Positions 35,219 through 46,988 of a DNA stretch of 64,000 bases are shown piece by piece (the first letter of the stretch is position 1; each line of letters opens with the position of its first letter). The position numbers and the translations under genes were made by a program. The notes under the pieces are model-generated. The model ran no database searches and was not told the origin of the DNA. It saw only the letters and a program-made list of their open reading frames with translations. Source of the DNA: Saposhnikovia divaricata (lineage: Eukaryota > Streptophyta > Magnoliopsida > Apiales > Apiaceae). The stretch covers positions 113,080,046-113,144,045 of the forward strand of contig CM071600.1 of assembly GCA_036435485.1 (NCBI GenBank), in the 5' to 3' direction.

Positions 35219-38200
35219 TGTAACATCCATAATTTTCTGGATATTTAATTCTAAAAAAGAAACTTAAATAAAACGGATTCTTTATTCAGATAAAGCCAAT
35301 ATTCCATAAAGTCAAAGCAGCGATCAAATTTAATAATTCAAAATCATAAAAACGGAGACATAGCTCCACAAATCCAATATTCAACATTTAACAAAGTACT
35401 TAAAAATTTATTCGAATAACACGATAAGACTCGTCCAATAAATGCATCTAAATCAGCAGGCACAAAATTCACAAGGTTCACATCTTTATTCTTATTAAGC
35501 TCCCAAAATCAGAACCTGAAATATTAGAAAATGGATGAGCTACACAGCTCAGCAAGTACAAATGACTAACAAATGCTCTTAAAAATCAATGGGCGCTTTA
35601 ATAAAACAATTTTCAAAATCAAATATAAGTTTGTAAAACTTTTGCGAAAATAAATTTAAACCAAAATTTTTATTTTCAAAAAATTCAGAATTTAAAACAG
35701 AAACTGAAGCAGAAAACAGCCATTAATAAGTTGCGCCTACTAAGGGTATCTAAGGCTAGTTCCGAAACTATAGCGAAAATTACGAACTGGTTCGAAACGT
35801 AGAGACTGGGTTTCTAAAATTCAAATACTTATATCTTATACACAGTTCAAAATAGAATTTTTATATTTTATACGAAAATCGAAAATCACAATATCAAAAT
35901 ATCTTTTCAAAAATTAAAAGTAAGTCAAAAGTACTTACCTCACAAGCACTGACCACTGAATATCAAGTTAACGCATGAATAATTCCTAAATATTAAATAA
36001 CAAGATAATTAATAACTAACGTACCAAACAGAGTACATAACATGTTAAATCTACACTTAACAGGTGCAATTATCAAATCATTTGAAGTGGGCCTTAAAAG
36101 TTCAAAGGTCACATATACGGTTTAGTCCAAATTCAAGTAAAAATGCAAATCAACCACCAATGTTTATAGCTTCAACATGTTATTTAGGGGTGTACACGGG
36201 TCGGGTCGGCCGGGTTTAAGCAATAAAACGACCCAACCCATTTTAAAACGGTTTGAAATTTTTTAATCCGACCTATAAAAATTAAATTGATAACCCAACC
36301 CTATTTCTTAAAGGTCGGTTCAGGTTGGTTCGGGTCGTTTTGGATGGGTTGCTTAAATGTATGCTCTTCCTTATTTCACAGTCCTTAACTAGCTACAATC
36401 GTCATCGGTTAAAGTTACTACCAGACTTGACTTGCAAATGATATATGTCACATAACTTGCAAATGATATATGTCACATAATAAAATTTGCATACACTGCT
36501 AATTAATGTTACTAATTACTTGTAAATTTCATCATACTTGTAGTCTAAATAGAAAACATGAAAAGAAATACTTACTTTCTGACTCTGATTATGCTTGCCT
36601 AGGTAAACCACTACCATTATTTTCCTCTCTTTTTTTTTGTTGTAAACTAGTAACAGTATATAAACATGAATATAATCCTTCACTAGGTCTTTAAAGTTCC
36701 TTAACCTACTGATTCTTCAAATCCACTGATAGATGGAATGTTAAATATGCTTCAGGACGAGGCATAGTAATAGGCCAGTAGTGTAGTTTGTCTCTTTAAT
36801 TTTTTTTTAACGGGTTGGGTTGGGTTAAAAAATTATAAACCCATACCCAACCCATTAAAATCGGGTTGAACATATTTTAACCCAAACATGTTTCGGTTTT
36901 AATTATACGGGTTGGGTTGGCCAAAAACAGGGTTGGATTTGGTCGGGTTGGTCGGTTTGGCCAACCATGTACACCCCTAATGTTATCTATATAATAACAA
37001 CTATTTGCACTTAAAACGTATGCATGGCTACAACCTCCTGAACCAACTACTCATGTGCACCCAAAAATAATTTTGATTTCTGACCACTAATTTATATCAC
37101 AAAAATATAATCACACTTCACATAAAATCTATCATAATTAATAATTTACATATCAAAATTATAAAACATTTTCCAGTTAACAATTAAACAAAACAATGAT
37201 TAGATTTTATAGAAAAACATATTCTTTTTTTATACATAATTTATCAAGTAATATTTAAATTAAAGTAATGAAACAGATTACCATTAATTATCCTAAACTG
37301 ACTACATACACCTCAATTCAAGTTGCGACAGTAGCTATAATGTCCTTGGATTTTAACATTAAAAAGATCATTAACAATTATTTAATAAAACAATTAATCA
37401 TTAATTATAAACATACACATGAATTTGGGCAAATTTTATAAAATTAAATAACCAAGGCATACATTTAGCACCAAACTAACATACTAGCTATCAAATTAAC
37501 GTACATGGCAACTAATGATTATAAAGTCTGACTCATAGGCTTCGTACACATATTTGTTTTAAAATCTATGGCAAAATTAAGGAGCATTAGTACATATAAT
37601 CAGAGCAGCAGGGAATCTCTTGGCATTAATTCAATATTGGACAAGAACTGGGGCAATTATACAAGCCTTTATTTTTACTGTACAACACAGTACTGCGTAG
37701 CCCGTCAAATATTTTAATTGAACTATCTTTAAATGACATGAATTTAATAATTTAAAGTTTAATAGGTCACAAGTACATAATATTTAAACAAATAAGCAAT
37801 AGAGTATCTGGATGAACACATGCATAACCGATATACATATAAACACGTAATAATTAGTTCACATAACATTAGCACGTAAATAACCACACACGAAAGTAAG
37901 AGAAAAGGAGAAACGTACCTCTCAAATGAAAAAACCTGTACGAGCCTTTTCCATCCTAAACAGGTTTATTATATAGAACTACAAACCTTAAAATAATTTA
38001 GGTAATTCTAAAACCTTCCTCTTAAACTTCTATGACCTCTTCAAGTAATACCAAAATATTAATATTTTAATTTGCACAATTAACTTAAATGAAGAAGACA
38101 TCGATTCTCTAAACATTCTTACGCTTATTTCCTAAAATAATGAATTTTATCTTTACTTAAAATCAATTGTACAAAAAGTTTCTAGAAATTTCTAACTAAA

Positions 38201-38277
38201 ATAATTATCTAAAAGTAAAATTACTAAAATATCAAATATCTAATAATAAAATAAAACTAAAAATTCAGGATTTTACA
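35219..38277 (-). mobile_element. Solo LTR (3.06 kb), Tekay-like
   Basis: Starts TGTAACATCC and ends GGATTTTACA (near-perfect inverted ends), flanked by a perfect 5-bp duplication CTATA (35214-35218 and 38278-38282). There is no internal coding region, so it is a solo LTR left by LTR-LTR recombination. It shares a 'acagctcagcaagta'-type motif, on the same strand, with the Tekay LTR at 51942-55766, hence the assignment. Length without the hAT insertion at 36185-36979 is about 2.26 kb. Confidence 0.85.
36185..36979. mobile_element. hAT-like non-autonomous element (CGGGTTGG family)
   Basis: Inverted termini TAGGGGTGTACA (12 bp). Duplication atgttatt (36177-36184) and atgttatc (36980-36987), 7 of 8 matching. 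Subterminal ACCCAACCC/GGTCGGGT arrays lie at 36197-36355 and 36810-36965. The core holds a tandem pair of 25-bp units near 36430-36480. It is nested in the solo LTR. Confidence 0.85.
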
Positions 38278-38282
38278 CTATA

Positions 38283-39352
38283 TATATATATATATTCTTG
38301 GAATTGAGGGGAGATTAGGCTTTGTGTGAATTAGGGATTCTTAATTTAGGAATAGGATGTGAAATTGATGGTTATGAACACGTTAAGAAGGTGAAAACGA
38401 ATCGATTGATGATTGTTTTGTGTTTGGATGATGATCGGAGGTGGGTGAACCATCCCGCGGTTAAGATCGCTGGCGGTGGTTATGTTTGGTGGTGTTAGAG
38501 GTCGAGAGGGAGAGGGAAATTAGAGGGCAAAGAATGGGGGAGAGAATGAGGGTCAGTTTCTTGGAGGTTTGGAGAGTGCAACACGATTGGGGTGAGGGGC
38601 GACGCTCTCGTTGAGAAAAAAATGAGACCACCACCGGTTGGGGGTGGTGGTGGAGGTTCTGGGCAGCGATGAGAAAAAGAAAGGGAGGGAGAAAGAATGC
38701 GAAGATTAAGAGGGAAAAAGAGTTGGCCGGAGAATTTTTTAGGTGAACTCATTAAAGAAGATGAAATCGGTGGCGATTAGTGTTGGCGTGATGGTGATTT
38801 TTGAGCGATGAGAAAAAGAAAGGGAGGGAGAAAGAATGCGAAGATTAAGAGAGAAAAAGAGTTGGCCGGAGAATTTTTTAGGTGAACTCATTAAAGAAGA
38901 TGAAATCGGTGGCGATTAGTGTTGGTGTGATGGTGAATTTTGCTTGACATTATTTTTTTTTTGCGGTTCCTTGCTAATTTGTGCCAATTTGTGGTGATTT
39001 TCAGGATGCTATTGGTAATTTGTTGGTGGTGGCCGGAGGTGATGGTTTGTGATGATTTTGGTTGTGGTGAATTTTGTTTATAGGTGGTGATTTTTTGGTG
39101 GTGGCGGCGGCAGTGTGGTGGTCGGAGGTGATTTTAGTTTTTGGTTGTGATTTTCTGTTAAACAGTGGTGATTTTTGGGTTGGCCGAAATTGGTCGTCGG
39201 AGATGGTGACTGGAGTAGGGAAGAAGATGATGGTAGAAGATGATGGTGGATTAGATGAAGGATAAAAAAAAATAAAATATGAAATATTAATTGTGGGGTT
39301 AGGATTTAGTTTAGATATAAAAAATGTGTGACTAGGATTAGATCTCATATCC
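38283..39352. other. Unrecognised G-rich segment with 139-bp tandem duplication
   Basis: Two nearly identical units, 38666-38804 and 38805-38943, contain 'gggaggga' and 'gttggccggagaattttt'. The neighbourhood (38990-39250) is low-complexity GGTGGTGAT-type sequence. Pro/Ser-rich minus-strand frames (38495-38752, 39001-39357) follow from this composition. It might be a captured gene leader; I recognise no gene. Confidence 0.5.
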
Positions 39353-39360
39353 CACACAAT

Positions 39361-40281
39361 TAGGGCTGATTATTTGGTTATATCCGAACCGAATTACCAA
39401 AAGCCGAAATAAACGAAATACCGAATAATTTCAAAATCATAACCGATTAGTAAATCAAAATAATTTTGGATATTTTACCGAACTAAAATTTTTATTTCGG
39501 TTAAAACCGAATACTGAATTAAATAACCGAATTAGAAAATGAAAATCAATTTTATAGAAATTCTTAGAATGTGAAATAAGATCACCAAAGTTGAACAAGA
39601 TCACAGATGCATTACAAGTCATCCAGGAAGCTAATAGAATTATAGAAGCTTGTCTAAATAGAAAAACAAGGATCATAATAATAAACAAAAAGTTTGCCAG
39701 TCTGGAATGTTTTTGATCAAATTAAAAAGCAAGTCCCAGAGACTTTGAGATGCAGCAGCACTAAAGCAGGCAGCAGCACTAAAGCAGGCAGCAGCAAGCC
39801 ATTTTCATGGAGGTCAAGGCTTTCGAAATCGAACCCATTTCCTTCTTCCAAAATTAAATCCACTCAAAGAAACTCCTATTTACATCTTTACTTGAATCAG
39901 TTAATTAAATCAAAATTAGTACCTTTTGACTTTAGTGTTGAAATCCGTTGAACCCATAGATGAGCGGCTGATGAGTGATGAAGAGTCAAGTCTGAAGGGC
40001 AGAAAGAAAAAGAAGTACTAAAAACTGATGAATAATAAAAGATCTACTAGGATTAATAAATTAAATATTATATGTACATATATTGTATAAATATAAATAT
40101 AAATATATTATATTTTATATATTTCGGTAATTTCGATAATTTCGATAAAAAAACCGAAATACCGAATAACACCAATATTTAGAATCAAATTACAACCGAA
40201 TTATTTCGGTTTGGTTAACCGAACCGAATTTCGGTTATTTCGGTTCGGTATTCGGTTAACCGAACCGAATGCTCAGCCCTA
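39361..40281. mobile_element. hAT-like non-autonomous element (ACCGAA family, second copy)
   Basis: A perfect 8-bp duplication cacacaat (39353-39360, 40282-40289) flanks ends TAGGGCTGAttat and, inverted, TAGGGCTGAGCA. ACCGAA/TTCGG-type subterminal arrays (39383-39535, 40120-40268) match those of 6201-6755, so both belong to one family. The core differs: it holds a (GCAGCA)-containing stretch with an 18-bp unit repeated (39753-39795) and may be captured sequence of unknown origin. Confidence 0.9.
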
Positions 40282-40311
40282 CACACAATAGCAGGTTCTC
40301 ATTTGAGCAAG

Positions 40312-40362
40312 ACCACACACACACACACACACACATATATATACATATATATATATATATAT
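40312..40362. repeat. (CA)n/(TA)n microsatellite
   Basis: CA run passing into TA run, forming the left flank of the MITE at 40363-40768. Confidence 0.9.
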
Positions 40363-40768
40363 AGGCCATTTGCTCAATGAAGAAGACCCTTATATAAAGA
40401 ACAATAAAGAACATCATAGAATCTTACATAAAATTGCATTTACATTCTAATTTTTACATCAAAAATGGTTATTTATGAATAAAAATAGAATTTAATAAAA
40501 AATTAGTACCAAATATAATATGATTACACATAATTTTATTGTTGCAAAAATATATATAAGGTTTTATAGTGGATTCTATACTGGATTCTACGTAACATTT
40601 GATTTTTAAATTTAGATGAGATTCCATGTTAAATTCGATATGTTAAACTTAATTGTTATTAAAATTTGTGATTCTTATCATAACAAATGATTTTTTATGA
40701 AAAACAAAATATTATGATGGTGTTCTTTATTGTTCTTTATGTAAGGTGTTCTTTCTAGAGTGCAACTC
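40363..40768. mobile_element. TA-targeting MITE, copy 2
   Basis: The left end taggccatttgctcaatgaa and the right end, inverted, gagttgcactctagaaagaa match the ends of 9718-10195 in reverse orientation. The internal complementary cttatataaagaacaataaa motif is present at both ends. It lies between TA/CA and CT/TA tracts. The core is AT-rich and lacks the ACGT array. Confidence 0.7.
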
Positions 40769-40771
40769 TCC

Positions 40772-40852
<81 letters not shown>
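40769..40852. repeat. (CT)n and (TA)n microsatellite
   Basis: A CT run followed by a long TA run on the right flank of MITE copy 2. Confidence 0.95.
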
Positions 40853-40855
<3 letters not shown>

Positions 40856-41046
40856 AAAAATAGAACCCCTAGGAGTTTCGAAATTGTGTGAAAGTCATTT
40901 CTAATATTTTAGAGCTCCTTTATTTTAAATCTTTATCTTTATATTATATAAAGGAGAACTCTTAGGAACTTCGAAATCGTCCGAAATCTGTTTATCTAAT
41001 TTCTAGAGCTCCTCTATTTTAAATATTAAAAGCAAAACTTCTCCTA

Positions 41047-41360
41047 GTCGACTAATTATATAATATTGAATGTGTTTTCAACAAGGTTGTCACAATTATT
41101 GTGATCAAGAATTACGAATGATTTTACAATAAAGGATGACAAACAGTTATTCATATCTTCTACGAAACATAAGAAAAAGCAAATTAAACAATTATGTTTA
41201 TTGATGTATTGTTCAATGAATTACAATTTAGAAGATAACTTTATCTAGAATGAGTTACGTGTTATAATAAATTACTATACAAAATACTACCTCGAAAGAT
41301 TGCACTGCACTCGGAGTCGGAGGTTATGTTGCATTGAATATGTCGAACTTTTATGATCTT
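41047..41360. repeat. Long direct repeat, copy 2
   Basis: Partner of 34671-34969. It ends about 25 bp before the poly(A) of the LINE. Confidence 0.7.
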
Positions 41361-41385
41361 TTATTATGAACTTCGCATAAATGAA

Positions 41386-44300
41386 AGTTTTTTTTTTGAA
41401 CTCAAGCAAGCATTTTATTCAAAACAAAAGATCATAAGAAAGTGCCTCCAACAAACACGTAGGAGGAGATGTGAACATATTACGGGAATTAACTAAACAA
41501 GGTATTCTAGCGACTTCATGTGCTACCTTGTTAGCATTTTTCCGAATGAATAAAACTGAAACTTTAAGCAAGCTTCCAAGCATCATCTTGCAACTCTCAA
41601 TTACCTCTCCAACCTCTAGGAAATTTGGATTATCCCCCAGAATTGCTTTGACAGTAAGCTGAGAATCTGACTCCAATGTGATTTCATCCCCTTCAATTCG
41701 CATGTCCTTGATCCAAGATAAAGCCTCACGTACAGCAACTGCTTCTGCCTCTACTACTAACACCTGACCAAAAACACAGTGGTTCCTACCTGCCATAAAT
41801 GTACCTTCATGACCCTGCAATACCATTCCAACTGAATACGTTTGTGCACCTGGGAAAATAGATGCATCAACATTTATTTTGAACGCACCGGTTATAGGAG
41901 GTTTCCATTTACTTTCTAATTTCCAGACATTTCCATTAGCAGTTGAAGAATTTAGGTTCTCGTTTGCAGGACACTTCCTTGCTTCAGTCCATTCTGAGCA
42001 CATATGAAAACTGCTATTCATTTCAAACTCAGGTGTGACCACCTTACCATCCCAAACCTTCTTGTTTCTCCAATTCCAGATGCCCCATAGAACCACACAG
42101 ATTTTCCTTAGCTCTTCAGTGGTTGCAGTATTAAGTTTATACAGCAGCCAATCTTGAGCAAATTCTACCTCAATCCAGTCATAACTTAAGCCATCATAAT
42201 TCCAATAGCCACCAGCAAAGCTACAATCATAAAACAGATGTGACATATGCTCAATATCAGCTAAACACATAGGACAAGTGATAGGAATTCGAATTCCTTT
42301 TGAGCTCAGTTTCCTACGCACTGGGATAGTATTTTGACAAAATCTCCATATAAATACCCTAATCTTATGTGGTAGCTTGAGATGCCTAATCTTTTTCCAC
42401 CCTATACCCTATGGAATAGAACTATTACCAAATTTAGACTCATACCAGAAGTGATAACCAGCTTTAGCAGTATAAATGCCATTAGTCGAGTGCGCCCAAA
42501 CTACTTTGTCAGCCACTGTTCTTTGAGGGACATGTAGTGCCAAAATTGCATCTGCATCCTCTCTGAGAAATGTATCACGAATCAATGATGTATTCTACTT
42601 TTTCTCATTTGGTAGAAACAGATTAGAGACCACTTTATTCCTACTTGCATAAAATGGACTATGTTCTACCTGAAAATTCCTCTTATTTCTCAACCATGGG
42701 TCTTTAGTAGCTACAATACTCTCACCATCCCCTAAAACCCATCTAAAGCCCTTAGTTAGTTCCTCCTTTGTAGTCCATATGCCTGTCCAGAGAAAACTGG
42801 ACTTTTGCCCTTTAGCAGCTTGTAATATGTGAGAGTTTGGGAAGTACCTCTCTTTAAACACTCTAGCCACCAACAAATTCGGGTTTTGTATAAAATTCCA
42901 CGTGTGTTTACCAATCAATGCAACATTAAAACCATGAAGACTTCTAAACCCCAACCCATCTTTACTTTTTGCTACACTCATATTTTTCCATGAGAGCCAG
43001 TTCATCCCTTTCTGGTTGCCACCCTTATTCGATCTCCACCAATAATTATTAAACATCTGTTCAAGCTCCTGACAGAGGGATTTAGGAAGAAGAAAACAGG
43101 ACATACTGTATGATGGAATAGCCTGAGCCACATTCCTGATCAAAACTGTTTTACCAGCTTGAGAGATTGGCTTAGCTTGCCAAGCTTGAATATGCTTGCA
43201 AGCCTTTTCTTTGAGATAACCAAACACCCTTTTCTTTGATCTCCCCACTAAAGAAGGCCATCCAAGGTACTTCATATTTGTGATATCATTTTAAACTCCC
43301 AGAATTTGTGATATCTCCCTTTGTTTGTCCTCACTAACAATGGTACTATAGAAAACACCCGACTTATGGAAGTTCACAAACTGGCCTGAGCATCTCTCAT
43401 ACTGAATAAGGAGGTTTTTGATGTTCATAGCTTCCTCTGCAGTCCCTTAAAAAAATAGAAAGCTATCGTCTGCAAATAGAAGATGAGAAATAATCGGAGC
43501 TGTGGGACTGATTTGACACCCATGGATTTCACCATTGTTAAAAGCGTCATCAATTGCATTAGACAAACTTTCAACACAGAGTAAAAACAGATATGGAGAA
43601 GGGGATCTCCCTGCCTTAACCCTCTTTTAGGAACCACTGGACCAATACAAGAACCATTAAAACAGAAGTTATATGTTACTGTCTTAACACATAGCATCAT
43701 CCATTCAATCCAAGTTTCACAGAAGCCCATAACATGCATTCTCCTCCTTAGAAAGGGCCAATTAACCCTGTCATAAGCCTTGCTTATATCCAACTTAAGG
43801 GCCACCTCGCTCACTCTGCCATTCTTCTTACAATTCATATGATGAATCATCTCAAAAGCTATAAGAACGTTATCTGTTATGCTCCTATTTTTGACAAAAG
43901 CGGACTGATTTTCTGAGATTAAATGAGGTAAAACCTCTTTCAATCTATTTGCCAAGACTTTTGCAATAATTCTGTATAAAACATTACATAGTGCAATGGG
44001 TCTAAGATCCTTCATGCAAGAGGCATTTTCCTACTTCAGAATAAGAATAACATTTGTACTATTAAGATCACCTGGAAAGCCTTTATTTCGAAGCCATTCT
44101 GTGCACTATTCAAAAACTTCTCGTCCCATACCTTCCAAAAAGTCTGGAAAAAAGCCGGATCAGTCCATCAGGTCCTGACGCTTTGTCGGGATGCATCTGT
44201 TTAAAAGCTGCAGTAAACTCCTCAAAGTTGAAAGTCTCAGTTAGCTGCACATTCTGATCAACAAATATCATTCTATGGCTGTTAGCAGTCCCCATGTCAA

Positions 44301-45416
44301 CAGTAGGTTCTTCCTTAGTGAACAACTTTGAAAAATAATTGCAAACAACTCCACACATACCGTCATGGTTATCAATTTTCACTCATTCATCATCAATCAA
44401 GAATTCGATCTTATTTGCCTTTTTCCTTGCAGAAGAAGAAGCATAGAGAAACCGCGTATTATCATCACCTTCACGGAGCCAGAAAACTTTAGCTCATTGC
44501 TTCCAATATGTCTCTTCATGAAGTAAAAGTGTATTTAGCTTCTCCCTCTCACTTAGATACTCCTTGACACTGTTTTCATCACTACAATCCACCAATTTAT
44601 TCAAATTCGTCTTATGTTCCTTAACTTTCTCTCTGAATTTATTAAAGAAAGACCTCCCCCATCTCGCCATAAACGAAGTAATTCAACAAGCTTAGGAAGG
44701 AGATGCAATACAGGAATTGATCTCCAAATTTCAGACACCTCCTGCACAAAATTTGGTTCTTTCAACCAAATATTCTCAAAACAAAACTTGAACTCTTTTC
44801 TCGAAACACCAATATTCAGAAGATCTAAAATAACAGGTTCATGGTCAGACACTGAAGAATGCACGACTCTCAACTTATAAAGTGGGAATTTAGCCCACCA
44901 ACTTGCATTGGCAAAACCACGATCCAATTTCTCTCGAACCCAAGCAACAGTACCTCCTCGTTCCCATGTAAATTTTCCCCCATTTAAAACAAGCTCTAAT
45001 AGGTGACAATCATCTATAACATTACAAAAACCATCTAGTAAACATTGGGGATGAGTAATATTACCTTTTTTGTCCGAAGCAAACAAGAGATCATTGAAGT
45101 CACCCCATATGCACCAAGGAAGAGATGATATATTTGTCAGCCTACGAATCAAATCCCAAGACTCTTTACGTCGAGTACGTTCCGGATAACCATAGTAACA
45201 AGAAAGACGCCAGAATGCATTGTTATTCTCCATAAACAGCATATCAATATGATGATTAGAGTACCCATATACATGGCACTGAACAGATTTTTTTCAAAGC
45301 ACAACCAACCCTCCACTACAACCAACTCTATATATTGAAAAGCAATAATCAAAACCAAATTTAATTCTAAGTTCTTCAATCTTACTAGCAAAAGAAATTG
45401 TCTCTATTAAGAAACT
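41386..45416 (-). mobile_element. L1-type LINE, 5'-truncated and broken
   Basis: A poly(A) tail (T-run at 41386-41397 on plus) marks the 3' end. The 5' end falls inside the endonuclease domain at 45416, directly against the Tekay LTR remnant. The element therefore lacks ORF1 and the start of ORF2. No target duplication was found. Confidence 0.85.
41419..45391 (-). pseudogene. LINE ORF2: endonuclease, reverse transcriptase, RNase H
   Basis: Order on the minus strand: endonuclease/phosphatase-type domain (45391-44601; ..WCIWGDFNDLL.., ..SDHEPVILDLL); RT (44382-43425; ..HPDKASGPDGL.., ..KLDISKAYDRVNW.., ..RGLRQGDPL.., catalytic LLFADDS near 43470); RT-zinc-binding part (43275-42240; ..MCLADIEHMSHLFYDC..); and a C-terminal plant RVT_3-type RNase H (about 41880-41440; ..KINVDASIFPG.., ..EAEAVAVREAL.., ..LESDSQLTVKAI..). 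Several stops and frameshifts split it, for example after RQGDPL near 43605 and after LLFADDSFLFF at 43446. It nicks DNA and reverse transcribes its own RNA in living relatives; this copy cannot. Confidence 0.85.
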
Positions 45417-45548
45417 GTGAATGCAACAACACAGTTTCTCAGACAATCAATTCTATTAATCAACAGGGATGACTAGAAAGGTTCCATATTGACAATGTCA
45501 CAAGATATTAAATAAAAGAAAATATTACCAAAAATTAGGGTTCTTACA
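45417..45548 (-). repeat. 3' LTR remnant of the Tekay element
   Basis: 132 bp matching 55635-55766 with one mismatch. It begins (element sense) TGTAAGAACC and is cut off abruptly at the LINE boundary. Confidence 0.9.
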
Positions 45549-45567
45549 GCCTCCCCTCCTTAAAAGG
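45549..45567 (-). other. Polypurine tract of the Tekay element
   Basis: Minus strand reads CCTTTTAAGGAGGGGAGGC directly before the LTR remnant. Confidence 0.8.
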
Positions 45568-45581
45568 ATTCCATCCCGGAA

Positions 45582-46988
45582 TCAGGTTGAAAACAGTTGG
45601 GGGTGCTTTTCACGCATCGCGCTCTCTAGTTCCCATGTTGATTCTTCGACATTCTGATTCCTCCACAAGACTCTCACTAGTTTGACAACCTTGTTCCTCA
45701 GCACCTGTTCTTTTCTATCCATGATTTCTACGGGTTGCTCTACATATGTTAAGTCTGGTTGCAGATCCACCTGATCATGTTCTATCACATGTCGGAAGTC
45801 GGTATGGTAGGGTCGTAGCATGGACACATGGAACACATTATGTACTTGCTGCAAGCTTGGGGGTAAAGCCAATTCATAGGCCAACTTTCCAACTCGTTTC
45901 AAGATCTCAAAAGGTCCAATAAATCTTGGGCTTAGTTTCCCTTTCTTACCAAATCTCATTAATCCTTTCCACGGTGATACCTTCAACATCACAAACTCTC
46001 CTACCTCATATTCCTTGTCTTTGCGGTTCTGGTCCGCATACTTCTTCTGTCTGTCTTGGGCCGCTACAAGCCGTCCTCTTATGAGTTCGATAGTTTCTCT
46101 TGTCTGTTGGACCAGTTCAGGCCCTAAAATCTTCCGCTCTCCTACCTCTTCCCAACACAAGGGAGACCAACATCTTTGTCCGTACAAAGCTTCATATGGG
46201 GGCATGCCTATACTCGCATGGTAACTGTTGTTGTAGGAAAATTCGATCAACGGCAAGTGGTCATCCCAACTTCCCTTGAAATCTATGGCACATACTCTCA
46301 ACATGTCCTCGATGGTCTGGATGGTTCTCTCACTCTGTCCGTCTGTTTGAGGATGGTATGCAGTACTCATGTTTAACTTGGTCCCCACACAATCCTGAAA
46401 ACTTCTCCAGAACCTGGAGTTGAATCTTGGGTCTCTATCTGATACAATGCTCACAGGAACCCCATGCCTTACCACGATCTCTTTTAAGTAAATATCTTCC
46501 AGCTTGTCGACAGTGTATCTCTCGTTGATTGGAAGAAAATGTGCTGACTTGGTCAATCTATCGATAATTACCCAAATGGCATCATGATTAGTCTTGGTCC
46601 TTGGTAATCCGACCACAAAGTCCATCGCAATTTGCTCCCACTTCCACTCGGGTATCTCCAAGGGTTGCAACAATCCACTAGGCCTCTGGTGTTCGGCCTT
46701 TACTCTTTGACATGTCAAGCATTTACTTACCCACTCTGCCACGTCCTTCTTCATATTTGGCCACCAATAGTATTCTCTCAGATCTCTATACATCTTAGTG
46801 CCTCCAGGGTGAATTGAGTACCTCGAACTATGAGCCTCTTGCAAAATCTCGTCTTTTAATTCCTGAACGTTCGGGATCCATATCCTAGATGCGTACCTCA
46901 TAATTCCATTCCCGTCCTTCTCACACTTAATTTCCTCGCCAGTCAAAATTTTCTCCATCGAATTCTTTTCTTCTTCTATCTTCTTTTC
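45582..46988 (-). pseudogene. Tekay integrase with chromodomain
   Basis: Zinc-binding HPGGTKMYRDLREYYWWP..CLTCQRVK. Catalytic Asp in QIAMDFVVGLP, Asp in SDRDPRF and Glu in TDGQSERTIQ are all present. A GPF-type module (GPFEILKRVGKLAYEL) follows. The C-terminus, ..VKLVRVLWRNQNVEESTWELE.., is a chromodomain of the chromovirus type, which guides insertion into chromatin. It is intact from 46958 to 45582 (458 codons); a TAG at 46989-46991 separates it from RT/RNase H. Confidence 0.9.

Noticed and set aside
39001..39357. 118-codon Pro/Ser/Thr/Asn-rich minus-strand frame
   Set aside because: Low-complexity GGTGGTGAT-type DNA read in antisense; no conserved domain or start context.
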